A stretch of 10,840 nt of DNA from Gammaproteobacteria bacterium (GTDB lineage Bacteria; Pseudomonadota; Gammaproteobacteria; Woeseiales; Woeseiaceae): NCBI GenBank assembly GCA_002685275.1, contig NYWX01000053.1:1-10840 (forward strand), in the 5' to 3' direction. The position numbers and the translations under genes were made by a program. Each line of letters opens with the position of its first letter. Positions within the stretch are counted from its first letter, which is position 1. Positions 1 through 7,926 of this stretch are shown piece by piece. The notes below the pieces were generated by a model, which did no database searches, had not been told where the DNA came from, and saw only the letters and a list, made by a program, of their open reading frames with translations.

Positions 1-2087
1 CCAGGGAAGCCTGTGGCCGCATTCGCATCAATAGCTCCTTTGGTGCCACACGCTATTTCATTAGCTAATCCTGCATTTGCTTTATTGTTTGCAGTTCCAT
101 CATATACACCAAGCTTGGCTGCACCACGATTGAATCCACCAGGACGATAACCTTCTGACCATGAGGCATAGTATAAGAGATCATCATTTGGTGTGTAAGA
201 TAAAGTGAATTTCATCATAGTATCTTCGGTATTTAGCGGTCTGATTGCTGATGTAAATTTAGTTGCGTAATCACGTCCACCAGTGACATTTGGTCTGACA
301 TCATTTGATGGATCAGCATCATCAACCAACAATGGTCGATTACCATATCTCCATGCTCCATAGCCTGTAAAATTATAATCAAGATCATATTTACGAGCAC
401 TTACAGCAACATTTAACTCATCACTTAACTGAAAATCAATTTCACCAAATAGAGCAAACTGCTCTTCAGTTCGGAGGTTGTCATTTCTAAATTGAGTAGC
501 TGCAGATGTAACACCTCTTGCATTAGCATCAGCTGCATCAAATGTTGATGAAGAGTTGATATCAATTGGAGCCCATCCTGCTTCATAAGGAGCTAAGTAA
601 TTAAAGTTACCGACATGTTTGATTTCATAGTCTTCATAGAACATGCCACCTTGCATGTTTACAATACCATCCCAATTTGTTGCAAAGCGGAGCTCGCTAG
701 TGAAACGTGACATTTCATTTTGAAGTCCAACTGCGTTTGCAGGTGTACCACATTCGATTACACCAGGATTACCACTTAAGGTCGGATCATAAGCATATCT
801 TGTGGTTACAGTATTAGCAGCTGCTACTGCTGCAGTGGTTATATTACCATCAGCATCTTTTACTTCTGAAACTGCAAGAGTTTCCCCTACACCTGCACCA
901 GTGTAATAACCGGCACCAGTCAGGTATTCACATTGATAGCCTGATATTGAACCACCAATATTGGTATAACCAGTGTAGTCTAACTGTTGATCAACTGAAC
1001 GATCCATGTATGCCCCAGTGTAAACAAGATCAATATCACCCATGGAGCCACTCAGTGTCCAGGCTGTTTGACTGAATTCATCATGCATTTTATCCGGCGT
1101 GAACCGCGAGACTTTAAGATCACCCTTAGCGAGATCATAATCCCAGACACCCTCTGTTCTCAGAGTTTGTTGTGTATTTTGTAGAAGGAGATCCCAATTA
1201 TCATTAATTAACCATTTTAAACCCAGTCTAGCACCTGCATAAGACGCATCATTAAAGTCGTCCTCGACACTTGATGAATTGTTTGCCGTTGTGAAGTTAA
1301 CAGGAATGGTTGTTCCAGCCGCTACTTCAGTTCCATTAAAGAACCTTTGTGCTTTTTCATAAGTAACACCAGTTGTTTTTGGGAATGTTCCATTCATAGC
1401 ATTACTAGCTGTGAATGAGCCCTCAACATTGTCAATATAACCACCTTGATTATCATTATACAGCGCCATTCTGAAAGCCATTTTACCTTCAACTAGTGGA
1501 ACGTTTAGCATCATTTCAGCTTGGTTTGAATGCTCACCACCATCTGTTGAGGCGAAACCACCATTAAAACTTGCTTGGAATTCATCAATTACTGGTTTAT
1601 TGGTAATTAACCTTACCGTTCCAGCCATTGAGCTCGCACCATAAAGGGTACCTTGAGGACCAGGTAGGACCTCGATACGCTCCATGTCAGTTACATACAC
1701 ATCTATATTACGACCACCAGAAGTAACTGGTTGCTCATCAAGATATAATGCAACGTTCGGAGCTGAACCTTGAGACTCAGCCACCGTGATGTTGATCGCA
1801 TCGACCGCAGCACCACGAATGTAAATTTCATTCTGGCCAGGCCCACGTCCACCAGCATTTACACTTGGTAGATATTTTACGTAATCACTGAAACTTTGAA
1901 TATTCTCATCTTCTAATCTTTGTGCGTCCATAGCCTGAACTGCAAGAGGTATATCTTGCATGCTCGCTGAACGTTTTGTGGCAGTAACTGTGATTTCTTC
2001 GATGGCTTGTGCATGCACTGCAGTGGCTGCTGTGCTTGCTGACATCGCGAAAAGGACTGCTTGATGTACTTTGTTTACCTTAAGCAT
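1..2087 (-). CDS. TonB-dependent outer-membrane receptor, partial (C-terminus beyond left edge)
   Basis: An open frame runs without a stop from an ATG at 2087 down to the window edge, giving 695 codons. The N-terminus looks like a signal peptide (residues 1-26, hydrophobic core then Val-His-Ala before the cut). It is followed by a TonB-box-like segment EEITVTATKR (30-39) and a plug domain containing IYIRGAA (88-94) and ERIEVLPGPQGTLYGASSMAG (136-156, classic plug signature). The rest is beta-barrel-like. A segment near residue 640 reads ASWSEGYRPGGFNRG, which in this family sits about two strands or more before the C-terminus, so perhaps 150-250 residues are missing. A G-rich stretch (GGGGG) about 9 bases before the ATG can serve as ribosome binding site. 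The protein would import a bulky or scarce ligand using TonB energy. The substrate is not readable from sequence. The size is larger than BtuB, so cobalamin uptake is possible but not supported. Confidence 0.93.
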   Translation of the reverse strand, partial: MLKVNKVHQAVLFAMSASTAATAVHAQAIEEITVTATKRSASMQDIPLAVQAMDAQRLEDENIQSFSDYVKYLPSVNAGGRGPGQNEIYIRGAAVDAINITVAESQGSAPNVALYLDEQPVTSGGRNIDVYVTDMERIEVLPGPQGTLYGASSMAGTVRLITNKPVIDEFQASFNGGFASTDGGEHSNQAEMMLNVPLVEGKMAFRMALYNDNQGGYIDNVEGSFTASNAMNGTFPKTTGVTYEKAQRFFNGTEVAAGTTIPVNFTTANNSSSVEDDFNDASYAGARLGLKWLINDNWDLLLQNTQQTLRTEGVWDYDLAKGDLKVSRFTPDKMHDEFSQTAWTLSGSMGDIDLVYTGAYMDRSVDQQLDYTGYTNIGGSISGYQCEYLTGAGYYTGAGVGETLAVSEVKDADGNITTAAVAAANTVTTRYAYDPTLSGNPGVIECGTPANAVGLQNEMSRFTSELRFATNWDGIVNMQGGMFYEDYEIKHVGNFNYLAPYEAGWAPIDINSSSTFDAADANARGVTSAATQFRNDNLRTEEQFALFGEIDFQLSDELNVAVSARKYDLDYNFTGYGAWRYGNRPLLVDDADPSNDVRPNVTGGRDYATKFTSAIRPLNTEDTMMKFTLSYTPNDDLLYYASWSEGYRPGGFNRGAAKLGVYDGTANNKANAGLANEIACGTKGAIDANAATGFP

Positions 2088-2153
2088 ATTTGGTTTCCCC
2101 CGCGGCTAGTTAATTCGCCTATTTTGCTTAGTTATTAAAACATTAGCTAACTG

Positions 2154-2182
2154 TTAATAAACCTGTATTCTTTTTCACCCAA
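2154..2182 (-). promoter_or_regulatory. Candidate sigma-70 promoter for the TonB-dependent receptor
   Basis: On the minus strand TTGGGT (2182-2177) and TATTAA (2159-2154) are separated by 17 bases, which would place the transcript start about 60 bases before the receptor ATG. The region is very AT-rich, so chance matches are expected. The rest of the gap 2088-2328 holds no gene, RNA or convincing terminator that I can see. Confidence 0.3.
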
Positions 2183-2328
2183 AAAAAACATAGTGAAATA
2201 GACACAGTAATGCATGAAATTTAAAGTAGTTGGATCAAAACTACAAGTAAATTATTCAAAAAATACAGATTTTTGATATTTTTGTTGTATAAAAACAACA
2301 ATAGAAAATTAGTAATTACAATTATTTT

Positions 2329-4008
2329 TTAAAATAAACCTGTAATATTTTTAGAATTGTCGACACCAATATTTTCAGAAGCAGGTTTTCTTGGTAATCC
2401 TGGCATGGTCATTACATCACCACAGACAATGACAACAAACTCGGCCCCAGCCGCTAAACGAATTTCTCGAATAGGGACATCATGACCGCTAGGTGCTCCA
2501 GTGAGTTGAGGGTCAGTCGAAAAACTATATTGAGTTTTTGCCATACAGACGGGATAGTGACCATAGCCTTCTTTTTCAAAGCGCTCAAACTGAGCTCGGA
2601 CTTTTTTATCTGCGATAATATCTTCTGCACCATAGATTGTTCTGGCGATATGACGAGCTTTATCCCAAAGTTTCATCTCGTCATCATAGAGTGTTCTGAA
2701 TTGTGACTGCTGATTTTCAATCATTGATGCGACATGCATAGCAAGTGCTTCCGCTCCTTTTCCGCCATCTGACCAATGCGATGAAACTTTGCAAGTCACA
2801 TCAAATTGTTGGCAATAATCGATAATCGCTTGGTGCTCAGGTTTGGTATCAGTTACATAATCATTGATCGCAACAGCTACAGGTACACCATATTGACCAA
2901 GATTTCGAATATGACGACCTAGATTTTCGCAACCAGCAATAATCGCATCAACATTCTCATGATGCAGATCATCTTTTTTAACGCCACCATGCATTTTAAG
3001 TGCTTTAGTAGTTGCAACCAAAACTACCGCATCTGGATGTAATCCTGCTTTACGACATTTGATATCAAAGAATTTTTCAGCACCTAAATCAGCCCCAAAG
3101 CCTGCTTCGGTTACCACATAGTCAGCTAATTTTAACGCAGTTTTGGTTGCCATCACTGAATTACAGCCATGTGCTATATTTGCAAATGGACCACCATGCA
3201 TAAGTGCAGGATTATTTTCTAGTGTTTGCACAAGATTAGGTTGAAAGGCATCTTTTAGAAGAGCAGTCATAGCACCTTGAGCATTCAACTGACTAACTTT
3301 TACTGATTCTTGATTACGGGTATAGCCAATAACAATATTTCCAATGCGTTGTTGTAAGTCATCGAGATCTGAAGCTAAGCAAAATACTGCCATAATTTCG
3401 GAAGCGACTGTAATATCAAAACCACCTTGGCGAGGTATTCCATTTCCCGGCCCCCCAAGACCAGTGGTAATGTCTCTTAGAGCCCGATCATTCATATCTA
3501 CAACGCGCTTCCAAGTAACCCTTCTTGGATCAATATTTAATTTATTTTCCCAGTGAATATGGTTATCTATAATGGCTGATAGAAGGTTATGAGCAGCACC
3601 AATAGCATGAAAATCTCCTGTAAAATGAAGATTAATATCAGTCATTGGAACAACTTGAGCATAACCACCTCCAGCCGCTCCACCTTTCATGCCAAAACAA
3701 GGTCCTAGACTCGGCTCACGAAGACAGATCATGGCACGTTTACCAATATGACATAACCCATCTACTAATCCTACGCTCGTCGTTGTTTTCCCCTCTCCCG
3801 CTGGAGTTGGTGATATAGCAGTGACTAAAATAAGATGACCATCTGCTTTGTTTTGCAGTGCATCAATACATTCATAAGTAAGCTTGGCCTTATCATTACC
3901 ATAAGGGATTAAGTCAGCTGCTTGAATATCTATTTTGGCTGCGATATCTGCGATAGGTTCTTTGGATGCCGCTTGGGCAATTTCTAAATCAGAGGGATAT
4001 TCCGTCAT
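2329..4008 (-). CDS. fhs: Formate-tetrahydrofolate ligase
   Basis: This 559-residue protein has the full length of the bacterial ligase that interconverts formate, ATP and THF with 10-formyl-THF, ADP and phosphate in the cytoplasm. Visible hallmarks are the P-loop [10 protein letters not shown] (68-77), the conserved glycine-rich block around REPSLGP and [14 protein letters not shown] (97-119), [13 protein letters not shown] (301-313) and the C-terminal [10 protein letters not shown] segment. The start at 4008 is supported by AGGAA placed well upstream of the ATG. It is transcribed away from the corrinoid methyltransferase operon, from the shared 360-base region. Given these neighbours it may run in reverse as the last step of methyl-group oxidation, releasing formate and making ATP. 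That direction is inference. The usual partner FolD is not in the window. No broken or missing catalytic blocks were seen. Confidence 0.97.
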   Translation of the reverse strand: MTEYPSDLEIAQAASKEPIADIAAKIDIQAADLIPYGNDKAKLTYECIDALQNKADGHLILVTAISPTPAGEGKTTTSVGLVDGLCHIGKRAMICLREPSLGPCFGMKGGAAGGGYAQVVPMTDINLHFTGDFHAIGAAHNLLSAIIDNHIHWENKLNIDPRRVTWKRVVDMNDRALRDITTGLGGPGNGIPRQGGFDITVASEIMAVFCLASDLDDLQQRIGNIVIGYTRNQESVKVSQLNAQGAMTALLKDAFQPNLVQTLENNPALMHGGPFANIAHGCNSVMATKTALKLADYVVTEAGFGADLGAEKFFDIKCRKAGLHPDAVVLVATTKALKMHGGVKKDDLHHENVDAIIAGCENLGRHIRNLGQYGVPVAVAINDYVTDTKPEHQAIIDYCQQFDVTCKVSSHWSDGGKGAEALAMHVASMIENQQSQFRTLYDDEMKLWDKARHIARTIYGAEDIIADKKVRAQFERFEKEGYGHYPVCMAKTQYSFSTDPQLTGAPSGHDVPIREIRLAAGAEFVVIVCGDVMTMPGLPRKPASENIGVDNSKNITGLF

Positions 4009-4065
4009 AATTTTTTCCTGGCATTATTGATTTGTCTTAATGATGCTATTTTTTCTGTGGCGTGC

Positions 4066-4094
4066 AGTCTAAAGTGGAAATAGATATTTCTCAA
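4066..4094 (-). promoter_or_regulatory. Candidate sigma-70 promoter for fhs
   Basis: On the minus strand TTGAGA (4094-4089) is followed after 17 bases by TAGACT (4071-4066), about 60 bases before the fhs ATG. The -35 match is good and the -10 match is moderate. Identified by eye in AT-rich DNA only. Confidence 0.3.
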
Positions 4095-4235
4095 ATTCTA
4101 ATCCCATATTATGATTAAATTAGTGCTTATAATTTATTTGTACATTTTTGGGGAGATTGTTTTCAATAGTGATATAAGTAAAGGCATTTAGCATACTAAT
4201 GCTTGGTGAAATCTTCATAAGATTAAGTTAATGAT

Positions 4236-4269
4236 TATGTCGTTAATACACATAAGTATGTCGTTAATA
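4236..4269. repeat. Two direct copies of a 13-base element, 21 bases apart
   Basis: TATGTCGTTAATA occurs at 4236-4248 and again, identically, at 4257-4269. The start-to-start distance is 21 bases, close to two turns of B-DNA, so both copies would face the same side of the helix. The copies end 100 bases before the methyltransferase ATG. The first copy also forms part of a short inverted pair, TATGT (4236-4240) with ACATA (4250-4254). This arrangement suits a transcription-factor operator, but no regulator gene is in the window to pair with it. Confidence 0.55.
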
Positions 4270-4368
4270 GATAAGCAATTACTTTAAATCTAGCCGAAAA
4301 TCACGGATATAGGTTGTAATTATAGCGCTCTATCTAAAAGAACTGAATAATCTTGAAAAAGGTATAAC

Positions 4369-5910
4369 ATGGCTGAAAGAAAACGCCGAAGAAAGGGTGG
4401 TGGCAGAAGCTCAAAAGTAGCGGCACGTCAATCTAGTTCAATTGGTTTTACACCATTTATAGAGCGCAATATTCCATATTTTGAAATTTTGAGTGAGGAA
4501 GGCTTGGTTCTCATTGAAAATAATGCAGAAATTTTACTTGAAGAGATTGGTGTAGATTTTCGAGATTTTCCTGAAGCGCTGACCTTATTTAGAGACGCAG
4601 GTGCTGATATTGATGGTGAGCGTGTCCGTTTTCCAAGAGGTCTCTGTCGCGGAATCATTCAAGCATCTGCACCTAGTGAATATATCCAGCATGCAAGAAA
4701 TCCCAAGCGAAACGTAATTATTGGAGGACCAAGAACAGTTTTGGTGCCAGCTTATGGCTCACCTTTTGTTCGTGATTTAGATAATGGACGACGTTATGCG
4801 ACTATTGATGATTTTAGAAATTTTGTAAAATTAGCATACATGAGTCCACATCTTCATCACTCGGGGGGAACCATCTGTGAGCCAGTTGATGTTCCCGTAA
4901 ATAAGCGTCACTTTGATATGATATATAGTCATATTAAATATAGTGACAAACCATTTATGGGCTCTGTAACTCATCCAGATAGAGCTGCAGATACAGTAGC
5001 CATGGCCAAGATTTTATTCGGCGATGAATTTTTAAAAGAAAATACAGTATTGACGAGTTTAATTAATGCTAATTCACCATTAACGTTTGATGCAACGATG
5101 CTCGGTGCAGCCACTATTTATGCAAAAAATAATCAAGCCACAATGATTTCACCTTTTATATTGGCTGGTGCAATGTCACCTGTTTCTGTGGTTGGTACGG
5201 TTACTCAAATACTAGCTGAAGCGCTTGCAGGTATGGCTTATATTCAGCTAGTCAAGCCAGGTGCACCAGTTATATTTGGAACTTTTGCCAGTGCGGTCTC
5301 TATGCAAACGGGTGCACCAACTTTTGGTACGCCTGAACCTAGCCAAGTTATGACTATTGCCGGTGCTTTAGCAAGACGACTTGGTGTCCCTTTTCGAAGT
5401 GGTGGAGGACTTTGCGCATCAAAAATTCCAGATGCTCAAGCCGCTTATGAGTCTGCAAATACATTGCAAGCCTCCGCTTTAGCTGGAGTGAATTTCATGC
5501 TTCATACAGCTGGTTGGTTAGAAGGTGGGCTATCTATGGGTTATGAAAAATTTATAATGGATGCTGATCAGGCGGGTATGTTGAAAGTGCTATTAAATGG
5601 GGTTGATCTATCTGAGAATGGTCAAGCTCTGGATGCATTCAGAGAAATTGGCCCAGGTGCTCATTTTCTCGGTGCCGAGCATACACAAAATAATTTTGAA
5701 GCAGCATTTTATAGATCAGAAGTAGCTGACAATAATAGTTATGAGCAATGGGAACAAGAAGGCAGTTTGGATTGTGCGATGCGAGCTAATAAACAATGGA
5801 AACAAATGTTATCTGATTATGAGGCTCCTGATTTGGACCCAGGCATAGATGAAGCATTATTAGAATATATTGCAAAAAGGAAATCTGAATTTGCTGATCG
5901 AGACTATTAA
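4369..5910 (+). CDS. MttB-family (non-pyrrolysine) quaternary amine:corrinoid methyltransferase
   Basis: The protein has 513 residues and belongs to the trimethylamine methyltransferase MttB superfamily (PF06253). Members transfer a methyl group from a methylated amine to cob(I)alamin on a partner protein. Signature stretches include SPHLHHSGGT (159-168), FRSGGGL (342-348) with DAQAAYES (355-362), HFLGAEHT (432-439) and NSYEQW (456-461), ending in the usual YEAP...LDP...YIAKRK tail. The frame has no internal amber codon, so it is not a pyrrolysine enzyme like archaeal MttB. Characterised non-pyrrolysine relatives use glycine betaine (MtgB), proline betaine, carnitine or gamma-butyrobetaine rather than trimethylamine. 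Which substrate applies here cannot be read directly; the convergent dimethylglycine dehydrogenase-like gene favours glycine betaine. The N-terminus is strikingly basic, with nine Lys/Arg in the first 20 residues. It is the first gene of the operon, with AAGG before the ATG. Confidence 0.94.
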   Translation: MAERKRRRKGGGRSSKVAARQSSSIGFTPFIERNIPYFEILSEEGLVLIENNAEILLEEIGVDFRDFPEALTLFRDAGADIDGERVRFPRGLCRGIIQASAPSEYIQHARNPKRNVIIGGPRTVLVPAYGSPFVRDLDNGRRYATIDDFRNFVKLAYMSPHLHHSGGTICEPVDVPVNKRHFDMIYSHIKYSDKPFMGSVTHPDRAADTVAMAKILFGDEFLKENTVLTSLINANSPLTFDATMLGAATIYAKNNQATMISPFILAGAMSPVSVVGTVTQILAEALAGMAYIQLVKPGAPVIFGTFASAVSMQTGAPTFGTPEPSQVMTIAGALARRLGVPFRSGGGLCASKIPDAQAAYESANTLQASALAGVNFMLHTAGWLEGGLSMGYEKFIMDADQAGMLKVLLNGVDLSENGQALDAFREIGPGAHFLGAEHTQNNFEAAFYRSEVADNNSYEQWEQEGSLDCAMRANKQWKQMLSDYEAPDLDPGIDEALLEYIAKRKSEFADRDY

Positions 5911-5941
5911 GTTAGTTTCGAGCTATCGTATTAATTGAGTA

Positions 5942-5949
5942 AGGAGGGG
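5942..5949 (+). promoter_or_regulatory. Strong Shine-Dalgarno site of the corrinoid protein
   Basis: AGGAGGGG lies nine bases before the ATG at 5957. It is the best ribosome binding site in the operon, where the other genes have weaker AAGG or GGAG matches. It suggests that the carrier protein is made in excess over the enzymes it serves (inference). Confidence 0.7.
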
Positions 5950-5956
5950 TTATATT

Positions 5957-6670
5957 ATGAGTGATTCGATTGAAGAATATGATGATGAAGACATCATCCT
6001 AGCTGATTTGCCGGATGATGAATTAGTTGAACAAATGCATGATGATCTTTATGACGGCTTAAAGGAAGAAATAATAGAAGGCACGGAGATATTACTAGCA
6101 AGAGGTTGGACCGCAGATAAAGTCTTAAGTGACGCACTAGTTGGTGGGATGAAGATCGTAGGCATTGATTTTCGCGATGGTATTTTGTTTGTTCCAGAGG
6201 TGTTATTGGCAGCCAACTCGATGAAGGGTGGTATGGCAATTTTACAACCATTATTAGCTGAAACTGGTGCAAAACCCGTAGGTACCATGGTCATAGGTAC
6301 AGTAAAAGGTGACATTCATGACATTGGTAAAAATCTAGTTGGTATGATGATGGAAGGTGCTGGTTTTGAGGTAATTGATATAGGAATAAATAATTCGGTA
6401 GAGGATTATTTTGCAGCTCTGGAAGAGCACAAACCAGATATTCTAGGTATGTCTGCACTATTAACTACCACCATGCCTTATATGAAGGTTGTTATTGATG
6501 AAATGGTTAATACAGGCATACGTGATAATTATATTGTGTTGGTTGGTGGCGCTCCTTTGAATGAAGAATTTGGAACTGCAGTTGGTGCAGATAGATATTG
6601 TCGAGATGCTGCTGAAGCTGCGGCTATTTCGGTTGCTATGGTGGCTGAGCGCCAAGCTGCTCATGCTTGA
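5957..6670 (+). CDS. Corrinoid (B12-binding) methyl-carrier protein
   Basis: This 237-residue protein is of the MtbC/MttC/MtgC type, a cytoplasmic shuttle that carries the methyl group on cobalamin between two methyltransferases. It shows the methionine-synthase-like helical cap domain (about residues 32-105, with FVPEVLLAANSM at 78-89) and then the Rossmann-like B12 domain. The base-off motif D-x-H-x-x-G is present as D119-I-H121-D-I-G124, with His121 the expected lower cobalt ligand. S166-A-L168 and the GG pair at 197-198 complete the pocket. The first 30 residues carry 14 Asp/Glu and no Lys/Arg, an acidic extension ahead of the cap domain. It lies 46 bases after the methyltransferase gene and is surely its partner. 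The stop at 6668-6670 precedes the next ATG by 14 bases. Confidence 0.95.
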   Translation: MSDSIEEYDDEDIILADLPDDELVEQMHDDLYDGLKEEIIEGTEILLARGWTADKVLSDALVGGMKIVGIDFRDGILFVPEVLLAANSMKGGMAILQPLLAETGAKPVGTMVIGTVKGDIHDIGKNLVGMMMEGAGFEVIDIGINNSVEDYFAALEEHKPDILGMSALLTTTMPYMKVVIDEMVNTGIRDNYIVLVGGAPLNEEFGTAVGADRYCRDAAEAAAISVAMVAERQAAHA

Positions 6671-6684
6671 GAAAAAGTTTATTA

Positions 6685-7002
6685 ATGGCCATTAAAAAAA
6701 TTACTATCTATTGGAGAGATATACCATCTCAGGTTTTGATTCAGAGAGGGCGAATTAGAAAGAAAAGAATGTTGACGCATCGCTTTCAAGAAGCAATAGA
6801 TAGAGCAGCGATGCGAGCTGGAAAAGGTAGTAGTAATGCTTATATTTCAGAATGGAAAAGAGAAAGTGAGAAATATGATAGTGATCTACCCCCAAAAGAT
6901 ATTGAAGAAATCTTAACTCAGGAAATTTTATCTATAGAAGCTAGATATTCCGATAATGACCTCTTGAATCTGGTGCGTAACCATGGCAAAACAAAAGATT
7001 AA
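6685..7002 (+). CDS. Small 'virulence factor' domain protein (PF13769-like), unknown function
   Basis: This 105-residue protein starts with MAIKKITIYWRDIPSQV, followed by RGRIRKKR, HRFQEAIDRAAMRAGK and YISEWKRE. This pattern matches the short proteins annotated as 'virulence factor' that recur next to corrinoid methyltransferase genes in proteobacteria. The name derives from a domain family, not from any role in virulence shown here. The N-terminal half is basic and the C-terminal half is mixed and probably helical. It has no cysteine, no signal peptide and no membrane segment, so it is not an iron-sulfur partner. I chose the ATG at 6685 over an in-frame TTG at 6667, which overlaps the previous stop, because family members begin just before the I-x-Y-W-R-D-I-P motif. 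It lies between the corrinoid protein and the MetF homologue, so a structural, cofactor-loading or MetF-partner role in the pathway is plausible but unproven. Confidence 0.85.
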   Translation: MAIKKITIYWRDIPSQVLIQRGRIRKKRMLTHRFQEAIDRAAMRAGKGSSNAYISEWKRESEKYDSDLPPKDIEEILTQEILSIEARYSDNDLLNLVRNHGKTKD

Positions 7003-7036
7003 ATATAGCAATTGAGCGAAAGAGAAAACAGTTAAA

Positions 7037-7882
7037 ATGGAACAGGTACAAGCAAAAAATAACAGAATAGCAAGTGATTTGGAAAATGCTTATATGGAAG
7101 TTATTCCATTTCCAGATATTGAAAAAAGGTTTGAAATTCTGAAACCAAATTCACACTTGGCTGTGACATGTTCACCAACTAAAGGGGTGGATGAAACACT
7201 GCAGTTATGTGAAAAACTTGTTGATCGAGGTTTTGAAGTTACACCACATATTGCAGCCAAATGTGTTGAAGATAGCGCTCACCTTGAATCAATCGTCAAA
7301 AAAATGGAAGCTTTGAATATTTCGAGTATATTTGTTCCAGGTGGCGATCGTCCTGAGCCACTCGGAAAATTTAACAATTCATATCAATTACTTAATTCCT
7401 TGAGAAAATTAAATCACAATATCAAAAGTATTGGGATAGCAGCTCACCCAGAAGGTCATCCTGATATTGATGAAAAGGTATTAATGGCAGACTTAATTAG
7501 AAAGCAAGATCTAGCTACTTATGTGGTGACTCAAATGTGTTTTGATGCAACCATCCTTGGAGATTGGTTGCTTAAAATTAAAGATCTTGGAGTTGATTTA
7601 CCAGTATGGGCCGGCTTGCCAGGAGTAATTGAGCGGGGCCGTTTACTGAGAACTTCTTTGAGAATAGGGGTCGGTGATTCCCTTCGTTTTTTGCGTAAAA
7701 AATCTCAAGTTGCATCTGAGTTAATGAAGTCAAGCACATATCATCCTGATGATCTAGTAACCAATATTGCTGAGTATCAAAATATCAACTCAACTAATCT
7801 TGCTGGTTACCACATATTCTGTTTTAACCAAATTGAGACCACAGAAAAATGGCGTGCTGAAACTATCGCGCGTATGTCCTAA
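7037..7882 (+). CDS. MetF-type methylenetetrahydrofolate reductase
   Basis: The 281-residue protein is a TIM-barrel flavoprotein of the MetF family, which interconverts 5-methyl-THF and 5,10-methylene-THF. Key family positions can be placed: Glu21 in MEVIPF (equivalent to the catalytic Glu28 of E. coli MetF), TCSP (44-47), PHIAA (70-74), Asp104 in GGDRP (equivalent to Asp120), AAHPEGHP (135-142), Gln166 in VTQMCFD (equivalent to Gln183) and WAGLPGVI (191-198). It is divergent from housekeeping MetF and matches the branch found in MttB-type operons. Lying between the corrinoid protein and the methyl-THF methyltransferase, it most likely oxidises methyl-THF made from the substrate methyl group, the reverse of its biosynthetic role (inference). 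The electron acceptor is unknown. It starts 34 bases after the previous stop with only a weak ribosome binding site. Confidence 0.92.
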   Translation: MEQVQAKNNRIASDLENAYMEVIPFPDIEKRFEILKPNSHLAVTCSPTKGVDETLQLCEKLVDRGFEVTPHIAAKCVEDSAHLESIVKKMEALNISSIFVPGGDRPEPLGKFNNSYQLLNSLRKLNHNIKSIGIAAHPEGHPDIDEKVLMADLIRKQDLATYVVTQMCFDATILGDWLLKIKDLGVDLPVWAGLPGVIERGRLLRTSLRIGVGDSLRFLRKKSQVASELMKSSTYHPDDLVTNIAEYQNINSTNLAGYHIFCFNQIETTEKWRAETIARMS

Positions 7883-7926
7883 AAATCACGAAACATATAA
7901 TTTATTTAAACGGTTGGAGATAGCAA

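Larger units (their letters stand above)
4009..4368. promoter_or_regulatory. Divergent regulatory region between fhs and the methyltransferase operon
   Basis: These 360 bases hold no credible ORF, tRNA or recognised riboswitch. They contain the fhs promoter candidate, a perfect TATAAT at 4128-4133 on the plus strand without a good -35 partner, a short inverted repeat AGCAT-ACTA-ATGCT at 4190-4203, and a 13-base direct repeat at 4236-4269. The first plus-strand gene has AAGG six bases before its ATG at 4369. Because both flanking units fit one C1 pathway, joint control from this region is plausible. Confidence 0.6.

Noticed and set aside
2282..2301. Hairpin TTGTTGT-ATAAAA-ACAACAA after fhs
   Set aside because: The stem is AT-rich and no U-tract follows on the fhs strand, so it is not a convincing rho-independent terminator.
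2088..2328. Cobalamin or glycine riboswitch before the receptor
   Set aside because: I see no B12-box-like sequence or convincing aptamer structure; the region is mostly A/T runs.
3344..3556. Small reading frames opposite fhs and opposite the flavoprotein (also 9987-10259)
   Set aside because: They lie antisense within strongly conserved genes, have no family resemblance and lack good ribosome binding sites.
4128..4133. Perfect TATAAT box on the plus strand
   Set aside because: There is no credible -35 element at 16-18 bases and it lies about 240 bases before the first gene; in AT-rich DNA it may be chance.
4369..5910. Possibility that the MttB homologue is a pyrrolysine protein
   Set aside because: The frame reads through from ATG to TAA without any internal TAG, and no pyrrolysine genes are in the window.
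6667..6684. TTG start for the small protein at 6667, overlapping the corrinoid gene stop
   Set aside because: It would add six residues ahead of the conserved start; the ATG at 6685 fits the family better. Translational coupling at the TTG is not fully excluded.
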